DNA of 34,321 nt, from assembly GCF_021991635.1 (NCBI RefSeq), contig NZ_JAFFJA010000057.1, positions 1-34,321 on the forward strand, read 5' to 3'. Both the position numbers and the translations under genes were made by a program. The stretch comes from Tepidanaerobacter sp. GT38 (GTDB lineage Bacteria; Bacillota; Thermosediminibacteria; Thermosediminibacterales; Tepidanaerobacteraceae). Below are positions 14,354-22,069 of this stretch, piece by piece. Position 1 is the first letter of the stretch. The number at the start of each line of letters is the position of its first letter. The notes under the pieces are model-generated. The model worked only from the letters and a program-made list of their open reading frames with translations. It was not told where the DNA came from and did not search any database.

Positions 14354-15562
14354 CTATGAAAGATTGTGAAGGGTCACTGTAATATCTGACGGTTCAACTT
14401 TAATTATCCTGTAAGGTCGCGCTATATCGGCGCGTATGTCTACCGAGTATTCACCCTCTTCAAGGTCGGCAGCGTCAATATTTAACTTAAACATATTTCT
14501 ATTCACTTTGTCAATAATACTCTCTGGACCGCTAACTGTCAATAGTATTTCCTTTTTTTCAAGTTCTGCCTTTAGCCCAGATGGAACGTTGAGTATCTGT
14601 ATTTGGTCTGAACTGACATTAAATGTAGTTGTTGCCAATCGCTCGATCACTATCGTAACACGGACCGTTTCTATATCTTCATTGAAGACTGCAATGCCCT
14701 TTGGCAGTATTAATTTTGCATCAGCCGACACGGTGGATGTAGCCCCTTCTACGCTTATCGATTCGGTGTTTAAGGATTGGAGGCTGTTTAATATTTCTTG
14801 GCCGCCTGTCACCACTACCGTTGGCGGGTCTATTATTACATCCCTGATTATATAACCGTCAGGAGGATTTCCACTGATATTTGGCACAACCTGCACGTTG
14901 CTTACCGGAACAATTGACACATTAACCTCTACCACTTCGGGCCTGAAAGTAATTCCCTTTTGTTCCTCATTCTGCGCATCTAAAACTCGAATTGGAAGAG
15001 TGCTGACAACTGTCGTATTTTTATCTGTCACGTCTATGCTTGCAGATACTTTTTTTACGGCATTAACCATGCTTCGTGGCCCTTTAACCACAATTGCCTG
15101 AGGTTTGCTGGTTGCTTTATCAACGGCAAACCCTTGTGCAGGTATGCCCGTTATGTCTACTGAAACCGGCAACTGTTCCTCGATTATTGCTTCTAAGGGC
15201 ACATTTATTTCCCTAGGTGAAACGTCAATCAATTCTATATTTGGCGGAGTAGACACATTTACATGAACTAGATTATCTCCTTCCATCCTCCCTCGCAAAT
15301 TGACCTGTGCATTAATGTCAGTGGGTTTTAAATCAGCCACCAGGCTTCGCCGGCCCCTTACCCTGACATTTACCTTATATTCAGCAGAACTATCCTTTAG
15401 GGCTAATTTACTTTCATCTAAATTCTGCAATTTTACCGGGACATCCCTGACTACATAGGTGACCTGGGGATTCTGCTCATTCATCACATATAACCACATT
15501 ATAATAGCAGCGATAATGGATAGGATTTTAATAGCCGTATCTGTGGCAAAAAATTTACGCAT
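14354..15562 (-). CDS. cdaR: CdaA regulatory protein CdaR (YbbR-domain protein)
   Basis: CdaR is a membrane-anchored extracellular protein that modulates the diadenylate cyclase CdaA. The N-terminus (MRKFFATDTAIKILSIIAAI) has one transmembrane helix, followed by about four repeated YbbR domains of some 80 residues, recognisable by recurring hydrophobic strands and phrases such as VKGPRSMVNAV, VTGGQEILNSL and VSGPESIIDKV. I place the start at ATG 15562, where GGAGG lies upstream inside the end of cdaA; the frame is open to an ATG at 15610 but that lacks support. The gene overlaps cdaA by eight bases, indicating coupled translation. The 402-residue length is normal. No catalytic activity is expected. 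Confidence 0.93.
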   Translation of the reverse strand: MRKFFATDTAIKILSIIAAIIMWLYVMNEQNPQVTYVVRDVPVKLQNLDESKLALKDSSAEYKVNVRVRGRRSLVADLKPTDINAQVNLRGRMEGDNLVHVNVSTPPNIELIDVSPREINVPLEAIIEEQLPVSVDITGIPAQGFAVDKATSKPQAIVVKGPRSMVNAVKKVSASIDVTDKNTTVVSTLPIRVLDAQNEEQKGITFRPEVVEVNVSIVPVSNVQVVPNISGNPPDGYIIRDVIIDPPTVVVTGGQEILNSLQSLNTESISVEGATSTVSADAKLILPKGIAVFNEDIETVRVTIVIERLATTTFNVSSDQIQILNVPSGLKAELEKKEILLTVSGPESIIDKVNRNMFKLNIDAADLEEGEYSVDIRADIARPYRIIKVEPSDITVTLHNLS

Positions 15563-16376
15563 GATCTTTCCTCCAGTACCAAAGGGATGGTTTCTTATCC
15601 CTAATTTCATATATGTCTCTTAACATATTCTTGAGAGTCTTCACATCAAGATAGCGGGTGAGCTTACCTTCTTTAGCTACGGATATGACACCGGTTTCCT
15701 CAGAAACTATAATTGCCACTGCATCAGTTTCTTCAGTGATGCCTAAAGCTGCCCTGTGCCTGGTACCCAGCTCTTTGCTTAAATTTGGGTTTTCTGTAAG
15801 CGGAAGATAACAACCTGCCGCCATTATCCTATCATCCCTAATAATAACTGCGCCATCGTGCAATGGGGTGTTTGGTTCAAAAATATTAATCAACAGTTCC
15901 GCAGTTACATAACCTTCAATTCTAATGCCAGTCTCTATAAATTCATTGAGACCGGTTTGCTTTTCTAAAACAATAAGGGCTCCAATTTGTTTATTAGACA
16001 GCTTTTCGGCAGCACTTGCCACAAAATCTATCACCTTATTCATCTCTTCTTCTGCCAATTCTAAAAGCGGCGATGAGAAAAACCTGCCGCGGCCAAGTTG
16101 CTCTAAAGCTCTCCTCAGTTCCGGTTGAAAAACAATAAGTAGTGCTATAACTCCAACTGTCATGGCATTTCTTAAAATCCAATTTATGGTATAAAGGCCT
16201 AGCCATTCGCTTACTTTTGTCGAAACCACCAAAACTACAAGGCCTTTTAATACTTGCACTGCTCGCGTCCCCTGCATTAATTGAATGGCTTTATATGAAA
16301 CATATGCAACTATTGCTATATCAAGTAAATCCATTAAACGAAAACCCTTGAAAAGCTCGATAAGCTGTAACGACAT
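15555..16376 (-). CDS. cdaA: Diadenylate cyclase CdaA
   Basis: CdaA joins two ATP into cyclic di-AMP at the inner face of the membrane. Three hydrophobic helices fill residues 15-85, followed by the DAC (DisA_N) domain. The catalytic signatures are DGA (174-176, in LHDGAVIIR) and RHR (206-208, in GTRHRAALG). At 273 residues it matches the family. It starts at ATG 16376 after GGGGTG. It is the promoter-proximal gene of cdaA-cdaR-glmM. In this window it lies just upstream of trkAH, and K+ uptake systems with RCK domains are established c-di-AMP targets. Confidence 0.96.
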   Translation of the reverse strand: MSLQLIELFKGFRLMDLLDIAIVAYVSYKAIQLMQGTRAVQVLKGLVVLVVSTKVSEWLGLYTINWILRNAMTVGVIALLIVFQPELRRALEQLGRGRFFSSPLLELAEEEMNKVIDFVASAAEKLSNKQIGALIVLEKQTGLNEFIETGIRIEGYVTAELLINIFEPNTPLHDGAVIIRDDRIMAAGCYLPLTENPNLSKELGTRHRAALGITEETDAVAIIVSEETGVISVAKEGKLTRYLDVKTLKNMLRDIYEIRDKKPSLWYWRKDHA

Positions 16377-16412
16377 TTTTTCACCCCAGCACTCTGTTTT
16401 AATACTATAGAT

Positions 16413-16421
16413 ATTATAGCA
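16413..16421 (-). promoter_or_regulatory. Extended -10 promoter of the cdaA operon
   Basis: On the minus strand TGCTATAAT (16421-16413) is a perfect extended -10 element about 40 bases before the cdaA start. A competing TAAAAT lies 18 bases after a TTGTGA just upstream. The region 16381-16599 otherwise holds only A+T-rich divergent promoter DNA. Confidence 0.55.
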
Positions 16422-16531
16422 TTTTATCTTAAATTAGTATATTTTCACAACAATTTTTTTCATCAGTACCCTTTTAGAACTTATATAAACTACCAGTAAA
16501 TTTTTTTGTAATATGAATTTAATTTTTTAAA

Positions 16532-16560
16532 TTGATACTATATACGCTTTAATGTGATAT
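16532..16560 (+). promoter_or_regulatory. Promoter of the polysaccharide deacetylase gene
   Basis: TTGATA (16532-16537), a 17-base spacer, and TGATAT (16555-16560). A TATGAT overlaps the -10 three bases further on. The gene's ATG follows 40 bases downstream after AGAGGAGA. Confidence 0.4.
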
Positions 16561-16599
16561 GATTAATATGAAAGGTTTTATATAAGAGGAGAAACCAAA

Positions 16600-17448
16600 A
16601 TGAGCATGCAGACAGTTCTTAAAAACAAGAAAAATAATAAATTTTCTTATATAAGATGCATTTTCATTGTGTTCATTGTTATGTTTTTTTCCTTTTGCGC
16701 TTTTCCCGGCAAAAGCAGCATCGGACAAACTGCTGTAGCACAGCAGCCTTTATGGATAAACTGGGACAACATGGATTTTTTTGACGAGAGAGAAATAAGA
16801 CAAATGAGGCAAAAAACTTTACCATCCCTTTCAGAATCCGTGCTAGCATCGAAATTCATACGTCAGGGACCTAATTATAAAAAGCGGATTGCAATAACCT
16901 TTGATGACGGCCCTTATTTATTAACTGAAAAATATATAAGCGTTTTGCAAGAATATAATATTCAGGCTACATTTTTTCTAATAGGAGTTCAAATTGAAAA
17001 ATATCCTGATGAAGCTAAAAAGATAGTCGAAAGCGGTTATGAAGTTGGTATTCACTCATACAGTCACAGACAGCTGACAACAATGGACATAAGTTCTATA
17101 GAAGATGACTTCCAAAAGAGCTTGTCCGCGGTCAAAAGCATTGCAAATTCTGAAATAAGGTTTTTCCGCCCACCTTATGGAAGTTTTAATGACACTGTAA
17201 TTGAAATTGCAAAAAGGCATGGATTAACTACTGCTTTGTGGTGTGTGGACCCTAGAGATTGGCAAGTTGACGACTGGAACCTTATAGCCCGCCACGTCAT
17301 AGAAAAGGCCGAAAATGGAGCTATTATCCTATTGCACGAGGGCCGAGAAGCCACATTAAAGGCTTTGCCCAGTATCATCGAAGGCCTATGGGCAAGAGGC
17401 TTTGATATTGTATCCTTGTCAGAGCTTTTATCAGATGAAATAATCTAA
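16600..17448 (+). CDS. Membrane-anchored polysaccharide deacetylase (NodB family)
   Basis: This 282-residue protein probably removes acetyl groups from a cell-wall or surface polysaccharide outside the cell. Residues 17-36 are a hydrophobic helix after a Lys/Asn-rich start, so it is either a signal peptide or a membrane anchor. The NodB domain spans about 95-275 and shows the metal and catalytic residues: TFDDG with D102 and D103, H152 and H156 in IHSYSH, RPPYG (190-194), VDPRDWQVDDW and the LLHEG histidine (H246). The layout resembles sporulation or peptidoglycan deacetylases of Bacillus and Clostridium; the exact substrate cannot be told from the sequence. It is transcribed away from cdaA and sits alone. 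No clear terminator follows. Confidence 0.92.
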   Translation: MSMQTVLKNKKNNKFSYIRCIFIVFIVMFFSFCAFPGKSSIGQTAVAQQPLWINWDNMDFFDEREIRQMRQKTLPSLSESVLASKFIRQGPNYKKRIAITFDDGPYLLTEKYISVLQEYNIQATFFLIGVQIEKYPDEAKKIVESGYEVGIHSYSHRQLTTMDISSIEDDFQKSLSAVKSIANSEIRFFRPPYGSFNDTVIEIAKRHGLTTALWCVDPRDWQVDDWNLIARHVIEKAENGAIILLHEGREATLKALPSIIEGLWARGFDIVSLSELLSDEII

Positions 17449-17502
17449 ATATGCGATCCTTCTATACTCATTTAATTCATGCTTTCACCTTTGAAATATC
17501 CG

Positions 17503-17511
17503 TGTTATAAT
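17503..17511 (+). promoter_or_regulatory. Extended -10 promoter for the Gate-domain operon
   Basis: TGTTATAAT at 17503-17511 is a consensus extended -10, about 38 bases before the TTG start at 17549. The -35 is poor (TTTCAC), as is usual for extended -10 promoters. Confidence 0.55.
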
Positions 17512-17548
17512 AGACAATAAGATTTTACATGAGGATAGGAGGATCTAT

Positions 17549-17980
17549 TTGCTAAATAAAGGTCTTTCCCTCAACACATTAAAACGCGGATTTATTTCAG
17601 GTCTTAAAATAACTTGGCAACTTTCCAAAATTTTAGTGCCTGTGTATTTTATTGTTACCATCCTTAAACATACGCCGATTATTAACTGGATTTCAACAGG
17701 ATTTGCGCCCCTCATGAAATTATTTGGTCTGCCAGGAAAAGCAGCCATAGTTTTAGTAATGGGCAATGTGGTAAATTTATATGCTGCTATAGGGGCTATT
17801 GCTTCGCTTGATCTGTCTATTAGAGAAATATATATATTGGCAATAATGCTTTCATTTTGCCATAGCCTGTTAGTTGAAACTGCGATAGCGAAAAAAATTG
17901 GACTGTCGGCAATAAAGGTAATTGCAGTGCGAATGGCACTGGCTGTTGTCTTCGGAATAGCTTTTAATCTAATTTTATAA
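17549..17980 (+). CDS. Nucleoside-recognition (Gate) domain membrane protein, first of a pair
   Basis: This 143-residue membrane protein carries a single Gate (nucleoside recognition) domain with about four hydrophobic helices; conserved-looking pieces are LMKLFGLPGKAAIVLVMG and FCHSLLVETAIAKKIG. The start is TTG 17549, with AGGAGG six bases upstream. Gate domains occur in NupC-type transporters, FeoB and the SpmA/SpmB pair. The next gene encodes a second, different Gate-domain protein, and the two probably form one heteromeric complex. What passes the membrane, if anything, is unknown. Confidence 0.8.
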   Translation: MLNKGLSLNTLKRGFISGLKITWQLSKILVPVYFIVTILKHTPIINWISTGFAPLMKLFGLPGKAAIVLVMGNVVNLYAAIGAIASLDLSIREIYILAIMLSFCHSLLVETAIAKKIGLSAIKVIAVRMALAVVFGIAFNLIL

Positions 17981-17996
17981 TTGGAGGTAGGCCGTC

Positions 17997-18461
17997 TTGC
18001 TGAGTATTCTGACAGAAGCTGCCGTAGGCAGTTTTAACTCGGTTAAACAAATTGCCTTTATCGTCATTCCAATAATGGTTGTAATGGAGATTCTTAAGGA
18101 CATAGGAATCATTGATAAAATAGCACGATTGTTTTCTCCCATCGTTAAAATTTATGGAATGAAAAAAGAAGTTGGTTTTCCTTTGGTCGTTGGCATTGTC
18201 TTAGGGTTGTCCTATGGCGCCGGAATAATAATGCAGGCAGCTGAGGATTACAAAATTTCCCGCAGAGACCTGTATTTGTTGACGTATTTTTTATCAACAG
18301 CTCATGCGATTTTTGAGGATACAGCCGTTTTTATGGTCTTCGGTGTAAATGGTCCGGTCCTTCTTATTACGCGATTTACGGCAGCAGCAATCTTTACTTA
18401 TATTGCCTCTCGATGGATGAAATCAGATACTCCTTTTTTGGAATATGAGGTGACAAATTAA
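17997..18461 (+). CDS. Nucleoside-recognition (Gate) domain membrane protein, second of a pair
   Basis: This 154-residue membrane protein is the partner of the preceding gene, 16 bases upstream. It has about four hydrophobic helices with the Gate motif region LARLFSPIVKIYGM-like (seen as IARLFSPIVKIYGM), a glycine-rich VVGIVLGLSYGAGI and the FLSTAHAIFEDTAVFM segment, which mirrors FCHSLLVETA of its partner. The start is TTG 17997 with GGAGG nine bases before it. Its TAA overlaps the ATG of the MazG-like gene by one base, so the three genes form one translationally linked operon. SpmA/SpmB-like or YjiG/YjiH-like roles are possible. Confidence 0.8.
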   Translation: MLSILTEAAVGSFNSVKQIAFIVIPIMVVMEILKDIGIIDKIARLFSPIVKIYGMKKEVGFPLVVGIVLGLSYGAGIIMQAAEDYKISRRDLYLLTYFLSTAHAIFEDTAVFMVFGVNGPVLLITRFTAAAIFTYIASRWMKSDTPFLEYEVTN

Positions 18462-18781
18462 TGAAACATGATAGCACTTATAAAGTCATTAGTCTGCCTA
18501 AACTAAACGGTCTAACTCCCACCCTTGAATCAACAGCATTAAAATTAATGGAAGAAGCAGGCGAGCTTGCCCAGGCAATAGGAAAGTTTCGCGGTCAGAG
18601 CGGCGAGGCAATTCGGATGGAGGAAGAAAAAGTAGTTGATATGATGGCGCAGGAATTGTTAGATGTAGCTCAAGTGGCTGTTTCAATGATGTTTGTGCTT
18701 GAGGAAAATTATAACATCGATATAAACGCCAAATTAAAACAACATTTGGCAAAACTTAAGGCTAAGGGATATATCAAATAA
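18461..18781 (+). CDS. MazG-like nucleotide pyrophosphohydrolase
   Basis: This 106-residue protein has the all-helical MazG/dUTPase-type fold that hydrolyses (d)NTPs to monophosphate and pyrophosphate. The metal-binding motifs are E31-E-x-x-E35 (KLMEEAGELAQAI) and E65-x-x-D68 (AQELLDVAQVA). It is a single-domain MazG-like protein, much shorter than E. coli MazG with its two repeats. The start is the ATG overlapping the upstream stop (TAATG). The association with two Gate-domain membrane proteins suggests nucleotide or nucleoside handling, but this is inference. It ends three bases from the end of convergent rho, with no obvious intrinsic terminator between. Confidence 0.83.
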   Translation: MKHDSTYKVISLPKLNGLTPTLESTALKLMEEAGELAQAIGKFRGQSGEAIRMEEEKVVDMMAQELLDVAQVAVSMMFVLEENYNIDINAKLKQHLAKLKAKGYIK

Positions 18782-18784
18782 TTA

Positions 18785-20047
18785 TTATTGTTTTTGCATA
18801 TCATTTACCATTGCTGCCAAGCTCTCATAAAATTCTCGATTCGTTTTGGTTTTCTTTAATTTATTTATTAATATAGTACAAGCCTCTATAGTATCTAGTG
18901 GAGCCAAGGCTTTTCTCAGTACCCATGTAGCCTCTAATTCTTCTTTGGTAAACAGCAGTTCTTCCCGGCGCGTGCCGGATTTTTTTATGTCAATAGCAGG
19001 ATATATTCTGCGTTCTGCCAGCTTTCTGTCAAGGTGTATCTCCATATTCCCCGTTCCCTTAAATTCTTCGTAAATCACGTCATCCATTCGGCTACCTGTG
19101 TCTACCAACGCTGTAGCAATGATAGTTAGGCTGCCGCCTTCCTCAATATTGCGCGCCGCGCCAAAAAAACGCTTTGGCTTATGAAGTGCACTTGGGTCAA
19201 GACCTCCGGAAAGGGTTCTACCCGTAGGAGGAACAACAAGGTTATTGGCACGGGCTAGTCGAGTTATGCTGTCTAATAAGATAACCACATCTTTTCGACT
19301 TTCCACTAAGCGTTGAGCTCTTTCCAGTACCATATCCGCTACTCGCAAATGATTTTCCGGCAATTCATCAAAAGTGGAGCTTACAACTTCACCTTCCACT
19401 GAACGTCTAATGTCTGTTACCTCTTCAGGCCTTTCATCAATCAAAAGCACTATCAGCTGTACATCAGGATGGTTTTTGGTAATGCTATTGGCTATATTTT
19501 TAAGCATCATGGTCTTGCCGGCTTTTGGAGGTGATACGATAAGAGCCCTTTGACCCTTTCCTATAGGAGCAATAATATCTATGATGCGGGTAGAAAGTTC
19601 CTCAGGATCATGTTCCATAACAAACCGGGTTCTTGGGAAAATAGGCGTCAGAGAGTCGAAATGATATCTACAGACAGCATGTTCCGGATCAAGGCCATTA
19701 ACAGCTGTTATCTGTAGTACAGCTCTGTACTTTTCGCCTTCCTTTGGAGGCCTTATTGTCCCTGAAATCATATCACCAGTTCTTAAGTGAAAGCGGCGAA
19801 TTTGGGACGGAGATATGTATATATCTTCATCCGATGGCAAATAGTTTTCTATCCTTAAAAACCCATAGCCGTCAGGTAAAACTTCCAGGACGCCTTCTGC
19901 AATGGATTCGCCCTGTTCCCGGAAGCTTTCCATTATTTTAAGAATAAGTTCCCGCTTGCGATACTTGTAATAACCGGGAATTTTCTTTTCCTTCGCAATT
20001 TCGTGAAGCTGGGCAATAGTCTTTTTCTCCAGTTCTGATATTAGCAA
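18785..20047 (-). CDS. rho: Transcription termination factor Rho
   Basis: Rho is the hexameric RNA-dependent helicase that terminates transcription. The N-terminal helical region ([20 protein letters not shown]) is followed by the cold-shock-like RNA-binding domain ([14 protein letters not shown]) and the ATPase core: GKGQRALIV with Walker A PPKAGKT (173-179), [12 protein letters not shown] (Walker B and catalytic Glu), DSITRLARA and the Q/R-loop region near [14 protein letters not shown]. At 420 residues it is a standard-size Rho without an insertion. The start is TTG 20047, with AAGGAAG upstream. It has its own promoter about 250 bases upstream, with an early terminator in between. No rpmE gene follows, unlike many Firmicutes. 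Confidence 0.97.
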   Translation of the reverse strand: MLISELEKKTIAQLHEIAKEKKIPGYYKYRKRELILKIMESFREQGESIAEGVLEVLPDGYGFLRIENYLPSDEDIYISPSQIRRFHLRTGDMISGTIRPPKEGEKYRAVLQITAVNGLDPEHAVCRYHFDSLTPIFPRTRFVMEHDPEELSTRIIDIIAPIGKGQRALIVSPPKAGKTMMLKNIANSITKNHPDVQLIVLLIDERPEEVTDIRRSVEGEVVSSTFDELPENHLRVADMVLERAQRLVESRKDVVILLDSITRLARANNLVVPPTGRTLSGGLDPSALHKPKRFFGAARNIEEGGSLTIIATALVDTGSRMDDVIYEEFKGTGNMEIHLDRKLAERRIYPAIDIKKSGTRREELLFTKEELEATWVLRKALAPLDTIEACTILINKLKKTKTNREFYESLAAMVNDMQKQ

Positions 20048-20227
20048 GATGTCACTTCCTTAACTTTTATTTTTTATAAAAGACACTAAAAAAATATAAC
20101 ACGCATATGGGAATTTAGAAATAGGAAGTTTTAAAAAGGCAGGGTTTTTGCGGAAAAAGCTCATTAAAAAATTATGTTCAATGATAGGAAAAATATTCAA
20201 AAAATTAATTAGAAAAGAAAATAACTT

Positions 20228-20251
20228 AAAAAAAGAGCCCTCACAGGGCCC
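20228..20251 (-). terminator. Early intrinsic terminator (attenuator) in the rho leader
   Basis: On the minus strand a 7-bp stem GGGCCCT / AGGGCTC (loop GTG, one G-U pair) is followed directly by seven T residues (20234-20228). It lies about 40 bases after the expected transcription start and about 180 bases before the rho start codon. Rho expression must read through it. Confidence 0.65.
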
Positions 20252-20294
20252 CCTTTTTATAGATACACCGAGGAGGATTTGCCTTTTGTTTGAT

Positions 20295-20323
20295 ATTATA
20301 CCATTTATATGCTTTACCGTCAA
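20295..20323 (-). promoter_or_regulatory. Consensus promoter of rho
   Basis: On the minus strand TTGACG (20323-20318), 17 bases, TATAAT (20300-20295). Transcription would start near 20288, giving a leader of about 240 bases before rho that contains the attenuator at 20228-20251. The open frame through this leader is not protein-like. Confidence 0.8.
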
Positions 20324-20362
20324 TATTTAGATAAGTTGCTACAATGTATAAGTTTATGGTAT

Positions 20363-21325
20363 TTATTGGTTTTCTTTCGCCTCAGGAAATTTCAAAAACA
20401 CTGTGGTCCCTTTTCCTTCTTCTGACACTATATTTATACTTCCGCCATTGCTATCCATAATTTGCTTAGTTATATATAAACCGAGGCCTGTCCCTTTTTC
20501 TTTTGTGCTAAAAAATGGGACGAAAATTTTATCAAGATCATCTTGTTTTATTCCTACCCCTTCATCTGTTATCTCCACACATACCCAATTGTCCTCTTTG
20601 AAAGCTTTTATCGTTAAATTATCACCATTGCTCATTGCATCAATTGCATTTTGTATGATATTAATTAAAACCTGAGTCAACTGTTCTTTGTCAATTGAAA
20701 CTAAAATTTCATCATTCCCAAATTCAAGGGTATAAGATATTCCTTTGAGCTGCATACTGTGTTGAAAAAAAACAATCAATTCCTCGATGATGTTCTTAAC
20801 AGATATGCACCTGTTTACTCGGCCATTTATAATGTTATGTTCCTTGTATCTGGACAAATAGTCACTGAGCAGATTGTTCATTCTATCCAATTCATTTAAA
20901 GCTATGTCAGTGTATTCTTTTCTTTTATCATCATCAACAAAACTTTGCTTGAGAATTTGCAAAAAACCCCTTATGGAAAATAGCGGGTTTCTTAATTCGT
21001 GAACATAACTAGCAGCTATTTGTTTTTCAGTAAGCCATCTTTCAAGCTCAGCATTTTTTATTTTCTTTTCTTCAAGTTTTTTTGTATCTTCAACGGATAC
21101 TAAATAACCTAAATGGCCTTCAGTATCCTCGATTACGGAAAGACCTACGTCGTATTCAAAGGTTTTATCTGCCTCATCCTGATACTTAATTATTACCCTA
21201 TGACTGCCCTCTTTTACAAATAAGGGCGGATCTTGTTTGATAGTGTAACTCGTCTTTGTAAAATATTTATTATAATGATTTGACTTTTCTATTTCTGTTT
21301 TCATTTCTTGCCGATCATTTGCCAT
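20363..21325 (-). CDS. Sensor histidine kinase (PAS-like N-terminus, cytoplasmic)
   Basis: This 320-residue kinase has no membrane segment. Residues 20-85 look like a PAS-type sensor (PPLFVKEGSHRVIIKYQDE to YLVSVEDTKKLEEK). The HisKA domain carries the phospho-acceptor H109 in SYVHELRNPLFSIRGF, and the ATPase domain shows the N box (NIIQNAIDAM), G1 (DEGVGI), F box and G2 (GTGLGLYITK). The HELRNPL sequence resembles kinases that feed sporulation phosphorelays in Bacillus and Clostridium. The start ATG 21325 has GGAGA in front. The gene overlaps the response-regulator gene by 25 bases, so the two are translated together and are presumably partners. Confidence 0.92.
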   Translation of the reverse strand: MANDRQEMKTEIEKSNHYNKYFTKTSYTIKQDPPLFVKEGSHRVIIKYQDEADKTFEYDVGLSVIEDTEGHLGYLVSVEDTKKLEEKKIKNAELERWLTEKQIAASYVHELRNPLFSIRGFLQILKQSFVDDDKRKEYTDIALNELDRMNNLLSDYLSRYKEHNIINGRVNRCISVKNIIEELIVFFQHSMQLKGISYTLEFGNDEILVSIDKEQLTQVLINIIQNAIDAMSNGDNLTIKAFKEDNWVCVEITDEGVGIKQDDLDKIFVPFFSTKEKGTGLGLYITKQIMDSNGGSINIVSEEGKGTTVFLKFPEAKENQ

Positions 21326-21714
21326 TTATTTTCTCCTTTCGAAGCAGAATCTACTGATGATATTTTAACTAAGAAGTTCGCTAGTTCAAAAACATCAAAG
21401 GGCTTTATAAAGTATCTTAGAACACCTTTATCTGCAGCCTTTTGGGCATATTGGGGATCAAAGGAGCCAGAGATAAATATGGCTTTTATGTCGGGATTTA
21501 TCTCTTTTAGTTTTGATAAGAGTTCGATTCCATCAATGTCCGGCAAGTTAATATCAAGTATTGCAACATCGGGTTGTTCAGTTTTGGCTATTTCCACCGC
21601 TTCGATATAATTAGATGCAACAAAGGTATTAAAGCCGGAATTTGATAGCACTTCTTTTAGCATTACATTAATCAAAGGCTGGTCATCCACCACTAGAACC
21701 GTGTTTTTGTACAT
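21301..21714 (-). CDS. Single-domain response regulator (Spo0F/CheY-like)
   Basis: This 137-residue protein is a lone receiver domain with no output domain. Phospho-acceptor Asp54 lies in DVAILDINLPD, with the acidic pair D10-D11 (LVVDDQP) and the lysine of RYFIKPF completing the site. I start it at ATG 21714 after AGGGGA, which removes 18 residues from the longest possible frame. A receiver domain alone fits a phosphotransfer intermediate such as Spo0F or a CheY-like effector. The downstream overlapping gene is a histidine kinase, and the promoter region carries a sigma-H-like element, which also drives spo0F in Bacillus subtilis. The function as a Spo0F analogue is inference. Confidence 0.88.
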   Translation of the reverse strand: MYKNTVLVVDDQPLINVMLKEVLSNSGFNTFVASNYIEAVEIAKTEQPDVAILDINLPDIDGIELLSKLKEINPDIKAIFISGSFDPQYAQKAADKGVLRYFIKPFDVFELANFLVKISSVDSASKGENKWQMIGKK

Positions 21715-21751
21715 TAAAATTCCCCTACCTGATTTTTGTAATGAGATTGTT

Positions 21752-21781
21752 TTATCAGTTAAAATCAATTTTTACTGATAA
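21752..21781. repeat. 30-bp dyad in the response-regulator leader
   Basis: TTATCAGT and ACTGATAA are perfect 8-base arms; continuing inwards, AAAAT pairs with ATTTT after one T-T mismatch, leaving a two-base centre. It lies just downstream of the sigma-H-like promoter and about 40 bases before the start codon. It lacks a T-run, so it is more likely an operator or RNA structure than a terminator. Confidence 0.5.
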
Positions 21782-21803
21782 GTGTAATTTGCCTAACTAT
21801 TCT

Positions 21804-21830
21804 ATTCTATATTAGTTGAAAAATTCCTTC
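21804..21830 (-). promoter_or_regulatory. Sigma-H-like promoter for the response regulator-kinase operon
   Basis: On the minus strand GAAGGAATT (21830-21822), 11 bases, ATAGAAT (21810-21804) fits the Bacillus sigma-H consensus RnAGGAwww-N11-12-RnnGAAT at every defined position. A second GAAT follows five bases later. Confidence 0.5.
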
Positions 21831-21907
21831 TTTTATACATTTGTTCTGTCAGAATTTATTTTACAATACTGTGGCAATAAAAGCACTATAAGTCATTTTT
21901 CTACACG

Positions 21908-21921
21908 ATTTCCCGGGAAAT
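21908..21921. repeat. 14-bp perfect palindrome
   Basis: ATTTCCCGGGAAAT is self-complementary and lies in a 355-base non-coding stretch between the SLH gene and the response-regulator operon, about 80 bases upstream of the sigma-H-like element. It could be a regulator binding site. Apart from this, the dyad, the promoter and the SLH terminator, I see nothing in the stretch. Confidence 0.35.
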
Positions 21922-22000
21922 TTTGACTTATATCATTTTAAAACGCTTACAGTACCTTTTAAGTTTTACTTAGGGAGTAACTGATTTTGGAACGTCAAAA

Positions 22001-22039
22001 AATAAATCAAAAAACTAAGGCCTAGCAATAGCTAGGCCT
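22001..22039 (-). terminator. Intrinsic terminator after the SLH gene
   Basis: On the minus strand AGGCCTAGC / GCTAGGCCT form a perfect 9-bp stem (22039-22031 and 22026-22018) with a four-base loop, followed by TTAGTTTTTTGATTT. It lies 30 bases after the SLH gene's stop. Confidence 0.85.
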
Positions 22040-22069
22040 GTAAAAGAAATCCTACAAATAATATTAATT

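Noticed and set aside
20060-20323. Minus-strand frame of 87 codons upstream of rho
   Set aside because: It covers the rho promoter and attenuator; its start overlaps the -35 element, so it cannot be translated from that promoter, and its composition is not protein-like.
21521-21545. GTTCGATTCC resembling a tRNA T-loop
   Set aside because: It lies within the receiver-domain coding sequence and no cloverleaf surrounds it.
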